A stretch of 62,001 bases of DNA from DAINRZ01 sp964634885 (GCA_964634885.1 CAZWLN010000024.1:1-62001); one strand, 5' to 3'; positions 35,856 through 45,456 are shown, numbered from the stretch's first letter. A program made the numbers and translations. The notes: generated by a model from the sequence alone, not told the origin.

Positions 35856-38018
35856 TTAAGAAATTAAACCGACAGCTTTTTGCAAATTCTTCAGTGTTTC
35901 AAAAATGTCTGACCTGACATGGATGAAATCATTGACGCCGGCTTTCCTGTAGTCTTCGACTCTATCTTTGGGATAGCCTGCAAGAATGACGACGAGGTTC
36001 TTGTCCCTGGTTTTAACCAATTGGGTAAAGGCGGGTACCAACTCGTCATAGGTATCGTCGGTAGAGCACAGTACGGCAATGCCGGCTTTTGAACTGAAGA
36101 AGGCCTCGGCAGCCTGTTCAACGGTGTCGAAACCTTGGGAGTATAATGGCTCGAAGCCACCTACCCTGAAATAGTCCATGGCGAAATCCACCCTGCCTTT
36201 ATGTTGTTTTACCGGTCCCATCGCTGCCAGGAATACTTCGGGAGCTTTGCCGCTGACTGCTTTGTAAGCTTCGGCGTTAGCCCTGAGGTATTCGAAGCCG
36301 ATGGTCAGGTTCTCAGGTGAAATCGTGTGTTCGATTGTCGCACAATCCTGGCCTGAGAACAGGTTGCCTGCCAGTTCGCCGATGGTTGCTCCGGCTTGTA
36401 CGGCAGAAACGAGGTTCTCATTGAGGTTCCCTGATCTATTCTTAATCTTTTCAAGAATGGGAGCGGGACCGTTACTGCCCCTGTTCATGATGTAGGTGGC
36501 AGTTTCGCTTACGCGTGTGCGTGCAAACCCGACAATGTCGAATTGTTCGGACTCGACGGTTTTTTCGTTCATATTGGAATATTTATTTACACCGACGAGG
36601 ATGTCTTTCCTTGAGAAGAGATTCTTCATCCGGTCTTTCTTTGTTTTGTCTATTTCATTTTTAATGATGCCTTTTTTAACAGCCTCGCAGAAGCCGCCTT
36701 CCTGTTCGATCGACCTGAAGAGTTCCCAGGCTTTGTTTGCCAGTTCGGAAACGAGAGTCTCGAGGTACCAGGAACCGGCAGCCGGATCGACAGTGTCTGT
36801 AAGGTTACATTCTTCTTTGAGTATTATCTGTATGTTACGGGCAATTCTGCGGGAGAATTCTGTAGGCAGTCCGAAAGCAGCGTCGAAGTTGCCTGTGTTG
36901 ACGGCATTGCATCCGCCGAGAATGGCAGCCAATGTTTCGGATGTTGCCCTGAGGAGGTTGGTGTGGGCGTCGAGTTTTGATTTGTTCCATTTGCAGGTGC
37001 CTGCGAAAATGAACATTTTCTGTGAATCTTCACTGCCTCCGAATTCCTTGACAATTCTTGCCCACAGGAGTCGTGCAGCCCTGAATTTGGCGATTTCCAT
37101 GAAGAACTCGGGACCGGCGGCGTACCTGAACATCATCCTTGGTGCAATAGCATCTACAGGGAGGTATTCAGACTGTAGTTTTCTGAGATAGTGAACACCT
37201 TTAGCCATCGAGAAGGCAAGTTCCTGTACAGCATTGGCGCCGCATTCGTTGTAGAGCGAAGCGTCAACGGTGAACAGCCTGTATTCGCCCAGGTTGTTTC
37301 CGGCCCATTTAATCATTTCGGACAGGCTGTTGAAAAGTTCATCGGCGCTGTAGGGGAGTGATCCGTTTTCTTCAAGCCATGCCAGGGGGTCTGAAAGGAT
37401 GCCGCCAGTCAGTTTGCCAATGCCTTTATTCTTCAGGTATGCAGCCAGGAGGGCTAGCGGGGGCAGTGGATTGACCGCATTCTTTATATAGACAGGGTAT
37501 TTCGCAATGTCGATGTCTTTGAACACATTTTCAATGTCTTTCAGGAAACAAACGGAAGTGCCGTTGTAGCCGATCTCGTCTTCTTTTGCCGTCGAAGGGT
37601 CGGTCATTGCCGAGGTAGCGTAGTCGAGACTGAGCATGACGGCGTTTTGTCCCATACCCAGGTCATGTTTTAATGCGCTGTTCATGGCGTCTGCGCCGGG
37701 GTAGGCGAATTCCTGTGCAATGTGCCAGGGATAGTGCTTATAGCCTGCATTGTCAATACCTCTGATGAAAGGCGCCATGCCCGGAAACTTATTGTCTGTT
37801 TCAGTCAGGAGGTTAAAATCGTCTCTGTTGTATAAAGGTTTTATTGCAATCCCTTCGTAGGATTTTGAGATCAATGATTCGAAGGGCTTACCTTTAAGAG
37901 ACAATTCCACTTCATTCTTCCAAGCTTCATAATCAGCCCTTGCAAAATCGTCAAGAATACGCAGTTCATCATTGATGGCTGTGTTTTCTTTCGGTTCTGA
38001 GTCTTTTTTCTTTCCCAT
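35856..38018 (-). CDS. mutA: Methylmalonyl-CoA mutase small (beta) subunit
   Basis: The 720-residue protein is homologous to the large subunit but lacks the DxHxxG cobalamin motif. The equivalent stretch reads GPVKQHKGRVDF, so it is the non-catalytic partner. The barrel region keeps ASLYNECGANAVQELAF and DPAAGSWYLETL. It heads the mutA-mutB-meaB operon. No methylmalonyl-CoA epimerase is seen in the window. Confidence 0.95.
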   Translation of the reverse strand: MGKKKDSEPKENTAINDELRILDDFARADYEAWKNEVELSLKGKPFESLISKSYEGIAIKPLYNRDDFNLLTETDNKFPGMAPFIRGIDNAGYKHYPWHIAQEFAYPGADAMNSALKHDLGMGQNAVMLSLDYATSAMTDPSTAKEDEIGYNGTSVCFLKDIENVFKDIDIAKYPVYIKNAVNPLPPLALLAAYLKNKGIGKLTGGILSDPLAWLEENGSLPYSADELFNSLSEMIKWAGNNLGEYRLFTVDASLYNECGANAVQELAFSMAKGVHYLRKLQSEYLPVDAIAPRMMFRYAAGPEFFMEIAKFRAARLLWARIVKEFGGSEDSQKMFIFAGTCKWNKSKLDAHTNLLRATSETLAAILGGCNAVNTGNFDAAFGLPTEFSRRIARNIQIILKEECNLTDTVDPAAGSWYLETLVSELANKAWELFRSIEQEGGFCEAVKKGIIKNEIDKTKKDRMKNLFSRKDILVGVNKYSNMNEKTVESEQFDIVGFARTRVSETATYIMNRGSNGPAPILEKIKNRSGNLNENLVSAVQAGATIGELAGNLFSGQDCATIEHTISPENLTIGFEYLRANAEAYKAVSGKAPEVFLAAMGPVKQHKGRVDFAMDYFRVGGFEPLYSQGFDTVEQAAEAFFSSKAGIAVLCSTDDTYDELVPAFTQLVKTRDKNLVVILAGYPKDRVEDYRKAGVNDFIHVRSDIFETLKNLQKAVGLIS

Positions 38019-38040
38019 TATTTTTCACCTCTATTTAGAA

Positions 38041-38075
38041 TAAATAAAGGCACACTTGAATGTATGCCTTATTAT
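38041..38075 (-). terminator. Likely terminator of queA
   Basis: On the minus strand AAGGCATAC pairs with GTGTGCCTT around ATTCAA (38047-38070), followed by TATTTATT. It lies 35 bases beyond the queA stop and just before mutA, so it separates the two units. Confidence 0.6.
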
Positions 38076-38104
38076 TTTTCAAAATTAAATAAATCCAATC
38101 CATA

Positions 38105-39148
38105 TTAAATAATCAATATCGCATCTCCATAGGCCAGGAACCTGTATTCATTTTTAATAGCCCTTTTGTAAGCCTTGAAGATGTTTTCCTTCCCGGCAAA
38201 AGCAGATGCCAGCAGCAACGAAGGAGATGCCGGAGGATGGAAGTTGGTAAGCAGCCTGGTAATAATCTTAAATTCGTAAGGCGGATAGATGAATTTATCG
38301 GTCCATCCTTTGTTGGGTTTGACAGCGCCGCTCGTAAGCACAGAAGCTTCAATTGCCCTGGCTACACTTGAGCCGACGGCAACGACATGTTTCTTGTTCT
38401 TAAGAGATTTGTTGATGATGTCGGCAGCGTCCCTTGAGATATGGAAATACTCGGAGTACATGCGGTGTTTTGTCAGGTCTTCGACTTCTATCTTTTCGAA
38501 AATGCCCTGTCCGATGTTCAGGACGACTTTTGCTATCTTCACACCTTTGTGTTCCAGCCTCTTGATGATTTCTTCAGAGAAATGGAGTCCGGCTGTCGGT
38601 GGTGAGATGGAGCACAGGTGGTCGGGGTTGGCAAAGATGCACTGGAAGCTGTCTTTGTCCTGTTCCGTGGGTTCCCGTTTGATGTAGTCCGGGAGTGGCA
38701 TTTCACCTATGCGTTCAATGATTTTGAACAGGTTGCCGTCGTAACTGAACCTTACGGTTCTGCCCCTGGAAGTAGTATTATCTATTACTTCACAGTAGAA
38801 TTTGTTGTTGTCGAAATAGATCTTGTTGCCGATGCGAACTTTGCGGGCAGGTTCGACAAGGACATCCCAAATCCTTTCTTCTGCTTTCAGTTCCCTAAGC
38901 AGCATTACTTCGATGCGGGCGTTGGTCTTTTCTTTCTTCCCATAGATCCTTGCCGGAAAGACTTTGGTTTCGTTGACAACGAGACAGTCGCCTTTGTTAA
39001 AACTCGCGACGATGTCTTCAAAATTCTTGTCTTCCATCTTTCCTGTTTCCCTGTTCAGTATCATCATGCGCGAGGCGTCCCGCGGCTCGGCTGGAAATCG
39101 TGCAATATTGTTCTTGGGGAGAGCATATTTAAATTCAGAAAGCTTCAT
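38105..39148 (-). CDS. queA: S-adenosylmethionine:tRNA ribosyltransferase-isomerase
   Basis: The 347-residue enzyme adds the ribosyl part of SAM to preQ1 in tRNA to make epoxyqueuosine. It shows the family signatures ALPKNNIARFPAEPRDASRM, GDCLVVNETKVFPARI, SPPTAGLHFSEEII and NFHPPASPSLLLASAFAG. Length is normal. It is a single gene ending in a terminator-like hairpin. Confidence 0.96.
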   Translation of the reverse strand: MKLSEFKYALPKNNIARFPAEPRDASRMMILNRETGKMEDKNFEDIVASFNKGDCLVVNETKVFPARIYGKKEKTNARIEVMLLRELKAEERIWDVLVEPARKVRIGNKIYFDNNKFYCEVIDNTTSRGRTVRFSYDGNLFKIIERIGEMPLPDYIKREPTEQDKDSFQCIFANPDHLCSISPPTAGLHFSEEIIKRLEHKGVKIAKVVLNIGQGIFEKIEVEDLTKHRMYSEYFHISRDAADIINKSLKNKKHVVAVGSSVARAIEASVLTSGAVKPNKGWTDKFIYPPYEFKIITRLLTNFHPPASPSLLLASAFAGKENIFKAYKRAIKNEYRFLAYGDAILII

Positions 39149-39263
39149 TAACCAACCTTTTTTATTATAACTTTATTTAATTTATCACATTTAAAAAATA
39201 CAAAAATACAACATTTATGAGCGAATGTAAACTAATAAATTTTCTTATCCCTATGTATTGCAA

Positions 39264-41129
39264 TTAGCTTTCCGTTGCTTTTACCAGCAGTTCGTTCATC
39301 CTCTTAACGAAGTCCACGGGCGAGTGTAGCTGGCCTTCCTGTAAAAGTGCACCCTCATATATCTGGGATATGGCTTTTCTCAGGATGGGATTGAAACTGT
39401 CGCCGCCGTTGAGCCTGGACAGATTTACAATCAGGGGATGAGAAGTATTGATCTCAAGAATTTTCTTTGAGAAAGAGTAATTCTTATCCATCATCGACAT
39501 TATCTTTTCCATGTGCGGGTCCATTCCGGCTTTGCCGACGACGAGAGTTGCAGGCGATTCGACAAGGCGTTTGGAAATGACGACGTCTTCGACTTTGTCG
39601 CCGAGTTCGTCCTTGATTGTCAGTATCAGTTTCTGGGCTGCACTCTCATCGAGCGATTCTTCTGTTTTGTCTTCCGTGGCCGAAAGGCTAATGTCGTCTT
39701 TGTCTATTGATTTGAGCTGTTTCTTCTCATATTCGGAAATATAGGGGAAGATGAAGATGTCTGCCGGGTCGGTAAGGAAAATGACCTCGATGTCGTTCTT
39801 ACGGAAATATTCCAGGTTGGGGCTTTTCTCGATTGTGTTGCGGTGGTCGCCTGAGATGAAATAAATTTCCTCCTGATTGTCCTTCATCCTCGTGACATAT
39901 TCCTTAAATGAAGTGAATTGCCCTTTCCCGGTTTTGCTGGACTCGAAGCGCAGGAGGTTGAGTATCTTGTCTTTGTTGGCATAATCGCTGTTGTAGCCGG
40001 TTTTGAAGAGTGTACCGAAAGTAGTGTAGAATTTCTGGTATTTCTCCTTGTCGTTTTCGGCCCAGTCTTCGAGCTGTCCCAGTATCCTTCCGACGATGAT
40101 GCTCTTCATCTTTGCCATCAGCGGGCTGTTCTGAGTAACTTCACGCGATACGTTCAGGGGCAGGTCTTCGGTATCGACGACGCCTTTGACGAAAGCCAGG
40201 TAATCGGGCAGCAGCTCTTTGCAGTCGTCCTGTATGAATATCCTGCTGGAGTAGAGCTGGAGGTTCTTGTCGAGTGTGTCCCTGAAAAGGAACTGGGGAG
40301 CAGTCTGGGGAATGAACAGCAGGGCCTTGAAGTTGACGTTGCCTTCGATGCTGAAATGAATGTGGCCCATCGGGTCCTGGTAATCGTTGGAGATGAATTT
40401 GTAGAAATCCTTAAGTTCTTCTTCGCCGATGTCGTCTTTCTTCTTGTGCCAGAGTGCTGTTACGGTGTTTACTTTTTCGTCGTTCAGGTAGATGGGGAAG
40501 TCCACGAAGTTTGAATACTTCTTCAGGACATTCTTTACTTTGTATGCTTCATAGAAATCTTTGTAGTCGTCTTTCAGTTTGAAATAGACTTTGGTGCCGC
40601 GTTCGGCTCTGTCGATCTCTTCGACGGTGAATTTGTCCTGGCCGAGTGACTTCCAACGGTAGCCTTTGGAACCGGGGTCGGCGTGCCTTGTCTCGACGAT
40701 GATCTCGTCGGCGACCATGAAAACGGAGTAGAACCCGACGCCGAATTTACCGATCATGTTTGCGTCGAAAGGCTTCCCATCAGCTTTTAACTGGCTCAGG
40801 AACTCGAATGTGCCCGAGCTGGCGATCGTACCGAGCCTGTTGACCAGGTCGTCCATGGTCATGCCTATGCCGCTGTCTTCTACCGAGAAGTATTGTTCAT
40901 CTTTATTGAAATTGATTTTTATATTTAATTCCGAGTCAGGGGAGAGAATGTTACTGTCGGTGAGCCTCCTGAAACGGATCTTGTTAAGCGCGTCCGATGC
41001 ATTGGAAACCAGTTCCCTGAGGAATATTTCATGGTGGGTATAAAGTGAGTGGATAATCAAGCTTAGAAGCTGTTTCATTTCGGCTTTATACTCAAATTCC
41101 TGCATCGGTGTAGTTGCTTCTGCACTCAT
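39264..41129 (-). CDS. htpG: Chaperone HtpG (Hsp90)
   Basis: The protein of about 621 residues has the N-terminal GHKL ATPase motifs LVSNASDALNKIRF, VEDSGIGMT and GKFGVGFYSVFMV, the middle-domain arginine region (LNVSREVTQNSP) and a C-terminal dimerisation domain. It is the cytosolic ATP-dependent chaperone. ATG 41129 fits the GGAATGG upstream better than ATG 41138, which would overlap it. The two differ by three residues. Confidence 0.96.
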   Translation of the reverse strand: MSAEATTPMQEFEYKAEMKQLLSLIIHSLYTHHEIFLRELVSNASDALNKIRFRRLTDSNILSPDSELNIKINFNKDEQYFSVEDSGIGMTMDDLVNRLGTIASSGTFEFLSQLKADGKPFDANMIGKFGVGFYSVFMVADEIIVETRHADPGSKGYRWKSLGQDKFTVEEIDRAERGTKVYFKLKDDYKDFYEAYKVKNVLKKYSNFVDFPIYLNDEKVNTVTALWHKKKDDIGEEELKDFYKFISNDYQDPMGHIHFSIEGNVNFKALLFIPQTAPQFLFRDTLDKNLQLYSSRIFIQDDCKELLPDYLAFVKGVVDTEDLPLNVSREVTQNSPLMAKMKSIIVGRILGQLEDWAENDKEKYQKFYTTFGTLFKTGYNSDYANKDKILNLLRFESSKTGKGQFTSFKEYVTRMKDNQEEIYFISGDHRNTIEKSPNLEYFRKNDIEVIFLTDPADIFIFPYISEYEKKQLKSIDKDDISLSATEDKTEESLDESAAQKLILTIKDELGDKVEDVVISKRLVESPATLVVGKAGMDPHMEKIMSMMDKNYSFSKKILEINTSHPLIVNLSRLNGGDSFNPILRKAISQIYEGALLQEGQLHSPVDFVKRMNELLVKATES

Positions 41130-41656
41130 AATAACCATTCCATTTATTCTTTAACAAAACTCTAATTTTTCAATTAGCAGTTGACGCAAGAGAGTGCCAA
41201 TCATTTTATTATGCTTAAGGATATTTAAGTTCAGAGGCCGATTGGCCCTGTTGGGTAGCATACGGGCAAATACAGGAGGGAGTGAAACACGAGGACAAAG
41301 ACAGATGTCTCCGGGGTTAAGGCCTATTTGAATAATTTGATCTGTAAAGGTAGAAATCTTTTTTTTACATTAATCATATTTCTTTTAATTTGTTAGAGAG
41401 CATTTGAGAGATTTTGAAAAAGTACCGTTGATTGAAGATAGGGAGGAGTACTTCAAGCGTGAAGCGCTCCAATATTATACGGACGTATGAATTGACCACA
41501 TCAAAAAAGATGAGTGTATGATAAGTTTTACAAAATATTTTTATTAGTACATGTTATTACGTAATCTCCGGAAAATCCGTGCAGACATATTGTATATGCA
41601 TGAGGAGACAGATGGTGTGAGAAAGGGAATAGAGGAATGTATTATAGTTTTTTTTA
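41130..41656. other. Intergenic region between htpG and the abi module
   Basis: No intact gene is present. A protein-like frame with one internal stop lies at 41389-41547 on the plus strand (see that entry). The rest is AT-rich without repeats that I could recognise. Confidence 0.5.
41389..41547 (+). pseudogene. Possible decayed coding remnant
   Basis: The frame reads FVREHLRDFEKVPLIEDREE and continues through YFKREALQYYTDV, then a TGA (41488-41490), then IDHIKKDE and on to a TAG at 41545-41547. The charged, helix-like composition on both sides of the stop suggests a broken gene. The family is not recognised. It may mark an older insertion at the abi locus. Confidence 0.25.
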
Positions 41657-41688
41657 CTTGTTTATTAAAGATAAAAGTGCTATGTTTG
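41657..41688 (+). promoter_or_regulatory. Bacteroidota-type promoter for the abi ncRNA
   Basis: TATGTTTG at 41681-41688 matches the TAnnTTTG -7 element used by the primary sigma factor in Bacteroidota. CTTG at 41657-41660 is a candidate -33 element 20 bases upstream. Transcription would start near 41694-41696, just before the hairpin. Confidence 0.6.
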
Positions 41689-41694
41689 TATCAA

Positions 41695-41746
41695 CAGTAC
41701 TCGCCGCGCTTCCCATGAGAACAGCGTACCAGGGCGAGTCTTTTTA
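41695..41746 (+). ncRNA. Candidate abiF-type small RNA
   Basis: ACTCGCC (41699-41705) pairs with GGCGAGT (41733-41739). Inside, CGCT (41707-41710) pairs with AGCG (41723-41726). A run of T (41741-41745 and beyond) follows immediately, as in a Rho-independent end. A promoter lies just upstream, and an AbiF-type gene begins 11 bases later. Position, compact structure and terminator match what is known of the abiF RNA motif, a small structured RNA upstream of abiF genes. Membership in that Rfam family is inferred, not tested. Confidence 0.6.
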
Positions 41747-41757
41747 TTTTAATATGT

Positions 41758-42666
41758 ATGAATTATAATAAACCGGCATACAGTGTTGAACAACAAATTC
41801 AACAATTAATAGAAAGAGGCTTGGAAATAGAAGATTATGACCTGGCTAAACACTATTTGAGTCATATAAGCTATTATCGTCTGGCAGGATACTGGTGGTC
41901 GATGCAGCAAGATAAAGTCAATCATATTTTTAAACCTCACAGTAAATTTGAATCTATAATTGATATATACAATTTCGATTCTGAGTTGAGAGGGATTGTG
42001 TTCAAGGCTATTGAAAAAATTGAAATCAGTTTCAGAACCAAAATGATTTATCATTTATCATTGGAGTGTTCTCCCTGGTGGTTTGAAGATTCTAATCTTT
42101 TCAAGAATATCGATGAACATCAGTCAGCATTAAGAATTATAGTATCAGAATTAGAGCGTTCTAAAGAAAGTTTTATAAAAGAGCATAAAGATAAATATCC
42201 CCATGACAGTAGAAAACCACCAGCCTGGAAGACTCTGGAGGTTGTTTCTTTTGGTATTTTGTCAAAATTATACGGCAATCTAAAACCATCTGTAAAAGCA
42301 AAAGATGATATTGCAAAAGCCTATTTAACCGAGAATCATACATATTTGCATAGTTGGGTTCAGGGTATTAGTAAGATAAGAAATATCTGTGCGCACCATC
42401 TTCGGCTATGGGATAATAATCTGTTTTCCTATAGGTTTTTACCTAAGCCGAAAGGCAGTTGGTTGAATAAGGTTCCATCGGGAAGTGATAAATTCAAACT
42501 ATATCCTTCCTTATGCTGTATTAAATATATGCTAAATACTATTGATCCTGAGAATAGTTTAAGTAATAGTATTATTAGCTTATTACAGTCTTATCCGAAT
42601 ATTAATATCAAAGAAATTGGTTTTTCAGATGCTTGGTATCTGGAACCATTATGGAAGATATCGTAA
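41758..42666 (+). CDS. AbiD/AbiF-type abortive infection protein (Abi_2, HEPN)
   Basis: The 302-residue protein matches Abi_2: N-terminal KPAYSVEQQIQQLIERGLEI, then HISYYRLAGYWW, and the hallmark RNICAHHLRLWDN. The last holds a HEPN RNase motif R208-x4-H213. A second R93-x5-H99 (FRTKMIYHL) has the same R-x4-6-H form. HEPN proteins cut RNA, and AbiF-type proteins act as phage-activated toxins. No Shine-Dalgarno precedes the ATG, which lies 11 bases after the T-run of the candidate small RNA. The RNA may be an antitoxin or guide-like regulator (inference). Confidence 0.88.
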   Translation: MNYNKPAYSVEQQIQQLIERGLEIEDYDLAKHYLSHISYYRLAGYWWSMQQDKVNHIFKPHSKFESIIDIYNFDSELRGIVFKAIEKIEISFRTKMIYHLSLECSPWWFEDSNLFKNIDEHQSALRIIVSELERSKESFIKEHKDKYPHDSRKPPAWKTLEVVSFGILSKLYGNLKPSVKAKDDIAKAYLTENHTYLHSWVQGISKIRNICAHHLRLWDNNLFSYRFLPKPKGSWLNKVPSGSDKFKLYPSLCCIKYMLNTIDPENSLSNSIISLLQSYPNINIKEIGFSDAWYLEPLWKIS

Positions 42667-42812
42667 TATACCCTAAACACAATCCGTCAGCTATTAGTAG
42701 TCATATTCCAAAAGGGCATGAGAATACTGTTTGAGAGATAATGCAAGACTAAAGACCAGAATTGATATAAATACTTTTAAATTACCCCGTTATTTATCAT
42801 AAGTGTGAAAAC

Positions 42813-43769
42813 TTATTTTATTCTTTTCCTCAACAATTCTCGCCTGCCGTCCATCTTTAATTCCCGGACGAAAGTGAAGAGACTTCGGCCGTTGCTCCAG
42901 AGACCGTTCATTTCCAGCTTGCCTGAGGAATAGTCGGTTTCCCATTTCATCGATGAAAGTGAGGTTTTCTTTATTAAGGAACCGTCGTTTTGTGTAAGTG
43001 CATAGAGAGTGTCGCCGATTATATATATATCGCATATATAATCTGTTGATCCCGTGTCGAACCACTGCCAGCTTAATCCGTTGTCGGTAGAATGGATGAG
43101 CATACCATACCGGCCTGCTATCCAGATGTCGCTGCCGTGCAGGTAGAGGCATCCTGCATATTCATCCTTAATTATCAACGCGGTGGTCCAGGTAATACCG
43201 CCGTCGGTAGTCCTGAAGAGCTTTGAAGAGAATTCATTTTTCAAAGGCAGCGCCAGCATATATCCATCTTTTTCATTTTTCATTATTATTTCTGTAATCT
43301 GGTAGCCTTTTTCGGCAAACACCGAATCCCATGATGAACCGGCATCCGATGTTCTGAGTACCAGCCCTTTTGTCGTACCCACAAGGCCTGTGCCGGGGCT
43401 GATGAAGCAGATCGTTTTAAGGTCATGGCTCCAGTCAATCGAGCAATCGCGGAATTGATTCTTTTGCAGGTCGTAGCGGATGATTGTTCCTTTATTACCG
43501 CAAATCCAAGCCGTTGTGGTGTCGAGGTAGTGCAGGCCGGTCAGGCTGACGTCTGTTCCGGCATAGCGCCTGGTCCAGGCGCTGCCGCCATCACCCGATG
43601 TCATGAACATTCCGTTTGTCCCGCTTATGCAGAGCTTTTCAGAATTGTATGCGTCGAAACAATCCACCTGATAGCCGAAACTACTTTTACTGATAACAAT
43701 TTCCCAGCCATTTTCAGAATAAAGCGGCAGATAGCTTAATATTATTATTAGTATTATGTATAATCTCAT
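42813..43769 (-). CDS. Secreted Ycf48/BNR-like beta-propeller protein
   Basis: The protein of about 318 residues has a signal peptide (MRLYIILIIILSYLPLYS). It carries repeated Ycf48/Asp-box-like blades: FMTSGDGGSAWTRRYAGTD, TTTAWICGNKGTIIRYD, RTSDAGSSWDSVF, RTTDGGITWTTAL and IHSTDNGLSWQWFD. In plants and cyanobacteria Ycf48 assists photosystem II assembly. In non-phototrophs such propellers are periplasmic or surface proteins of unknown role. GAGG 6 bases upstream supports this start. It follows the anti-sigma-like gene by 10 bases, so it is in the sigma factor operon. Confidence 0.75.
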   Translation of the reverse strand: MRLYIILIIILSYLPLYSENGWEIVISKSSFGYQVDCFDAYNSEKLCISGTNGMFMTSGDGGSAWTRRYAGTDVSLTGLHYLDTTTAWICGNKGTIIRYDLQKNQFRDCSIDWSHDLKTICFISPGTGLVGTTKGLVLRTSDAGSSWDSVFAEKGYQITEIIMKNEKDGYMLALPLKNEFSSKLFRTTDGGITWTTALIIKDEYAGCLYLHGSDIWIAGRYGMLIHSTDNGLSWQWFDTGSTDYICDIYIIGDTLYALTQNDGSLIKKTSLSSMKWETDYSSGKLEMNGLWSNGRSLFTFVRELKMDGRRELLRKRIK

Positions 43770-43779
43770 GGTTAGCCTC

Positions 43780-45456
43780 TTATTTAATAATTGTCCTGAT
43801 TGTCGTAATTTCATTTTTGTCGGATTTGACGGAAATCAGGTATAAACCGGGATTAATGCCACGGGCATTGAAAGAAAGCTTGTGAGTACCGGCCGGCATG
43901 GTTCGTTCCTCCATGAGGTTGCCGATGTAACCGCCCATGATGTCATGAAGGTCTATTCTGATTTTCCTGGCCTCGGACAAACGATAGGAGAAAGTAGCCA
44001 TGGTTTCCACGGGATTAGGAAAAATGCCTTCAATGGAAATGGCTCCGGAACCCAGGCGGCAGATGTCGAGGAAGGAGCTGTCCCTGACGGCGGAGCATGC
44101 TTCTGCGGGAGCCATGATGCCGTCCCTGATCTTACCGAGCGCTTCGGTTTCGATTTCTAATGGCGCTCTGTAACGTTCCGGCAGATTGCCGATGAATTCT
44201 TTTGTCGGAAAGAACCAGAAAACAATCTTGCTGATGAGTTCGCTGCCGTTAAATTCGACGGCAACCGGCAAAAGTTCAGTGTAATCGAGTGTAAATGTTG
44301 GTTTTTCATTCATCCAAAACGGGTGTTGGCAGTTGATTTGCCTTACTTTTTTGTCGGAATTGCGGTAATTGAAAGCAACACAGACCGGCGTCATCCTGGA
44401 GTAGGAATTTTTAGGCCAACCGTTGTAGTGCAGCGTTTGTTTCCGGTAACCGTAATTAGATTGGGCACAAAGTTTAGCAATCTGCTCTTCGGTGAGGCCA
44501 ATCAGTTTTTTATTATTAGCATAAATTCCAACCATACGTTCAAGCGTAACAGGCTTGCCGTCAATTATTTCAGTTACTATAGTGTCTTTCAAAGCCCTTA
44601 CTTCCAGGTCATCAAGTGTGTCGATTTCGGGATTAAATTTATAATTCAGGTCAATTGTGTTCTGGTATTTGACAAGGAAAGTGTCGCCGTTGGCTTGATA
44701 GCCGTTGTCGGCCAGGTCGGGGATGTTCCCGCCGTACCTGTAGGATGGATTGTTCCGGAAGGGTACCGGATGAATCCAATCGAAACTTTCCGTGTCATAT
44801 TCCAGAAGGCTGTCATTGAGCAGAATGCCGATTGTCTGCAGTTCGTCCCGTGAAAGCTGCAACAAAGCAGAACCGATCACAGAGGAACCTTTTACTTCTG
44901 TCCTTAGTGTCGCAGGTTCAATCAGGTCCTGTTTTTTGTCAGTCTTCCCAAAACCGAAGCTGTAAGTTTTAATGGTTGGTGTTTTGTCGGACTGAAAGGG
45001 CCTGCTGATGGTAAGGTCGGGGCCGGGCACAGTAATAAAAATGTTTTCGGCGATTATTGATTCATCTTTTGCAACCATGTGGTAAGTTACTATGTTTGTT
45101 TTGTCTTTGGTATTGTCGTTATTATTCTTTTTTTCCTGACGATTGTCTGTATTGTGGGCGGAAACGCTGTTCTTTGCTCCATTTTCTTCAGATTCAGCAG
45201 GAAGGGCAGAAGTTAAGTTCTGAGAACAGGCAGGTATATTGGTGGCAATATTCTCAGCGTCGGGGCTGCCTGCCAGGAACGCCAGGCCAATGAGTGCAAC
45301 GAGCAATGAAGTCATGATGAATAGTCCTCCTTTATATTTAATATAAACCGGCTTTTTGCCATCGAGGAGCGTCAACAGATCTTCGCCCTGCCAGGGATTG
45401 TTTCCGGCTTTCATGTTCCGGGCTGTTGTGAAGTAGTCGTCAAGCTTCTTGTTCAT
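43780..45456 (-). CDS. Membrane anti-sigma-like protein with T9SS-type tail
   Basis: The protein of about 558 residues has a cytoplasmic N terminus (about 45 residues), one membrane segment (about 46-66: FIMTSLLVALIGLAFLAG) and a long periplasmic part. Its last 85 residues (IEGIFPNPVETMATFSYRL ... GLYLISVKSDKNEI) look like a T9SS type A sorting domain. The gene overlaps the ECF sigma gene by 17 bases. This suggests it binds that sigma factor through its N terminus. A T9SS-type domain on an inner-membrane protein without a signal peptide is odd; it may serve as a sensor or fold domain. The longer frame from 45531 lies inside the sigma gene and is rejected. Confidence 0.7.
   Translation of the reverse strand: MNKKLDDYFTTARNMKAGNNPWQGEDLLTLLDGKKPVYIKYKGGLFIMTSLLVALIGLAFLAGSPDAENIATNIPACSQNLTSALPAESEENGAKNSVSAHNTDNRQEKKNNNDNTKDKTNIVTYHMVAKDESIIAENIFITVPGPDLTISRPFQSDKTPTIKTYSFGFGKTDKKQDLIEPATLRTEVKGSSVIGSALLQLSRDELQTIGILLNDSLLEYDTESFDWIHPVPFRNNPSYRYGGNIPDLADNGYQANGDTFLVKYQNTIDLNYKFNPEIDTLDDLEVRALKDTIVTEIIDGKPVTLERMVGIYANNKKLIGLTEEQIAKLCAQSNYGYRKQTLHYNGWPKNSYSRMTPVCVAFNYRNSDKKVRQINCQHPFWMNEKPTFTLDYTELLPVAVEFNGSELISKIVFWFFPTKEFIGNLPERYRAPLEIETEALGKIRDGIMAPAEACSAVRDSSFLDICRLGSGAISIEGIFPNPVETMATFSYRLSEARKIRIDLHDIMGGYIGNLMEERTMPAGTHKLSFNARGINPGLYLISVKSDKNEITTIRTIIK

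Noticed and set aside
34841..35917. 358-residue plus-strand frame opposite mutB
   Set aside because: It is an antisense shadow of a clearly conserved gene, with no signature of its own.
38019..38104. Cobalamin riboswitch before mutA
   Set aside because: The region upstream of mutA is only 86 bp and holds a simple terminator hairpin, with no B12-box.
41130..42812. Direct repeats flanking the abi module like those at meaB and batB
   Set aside because: By eye, no repeat longer than a few bases joins 41130-41700 to 42660-42812.
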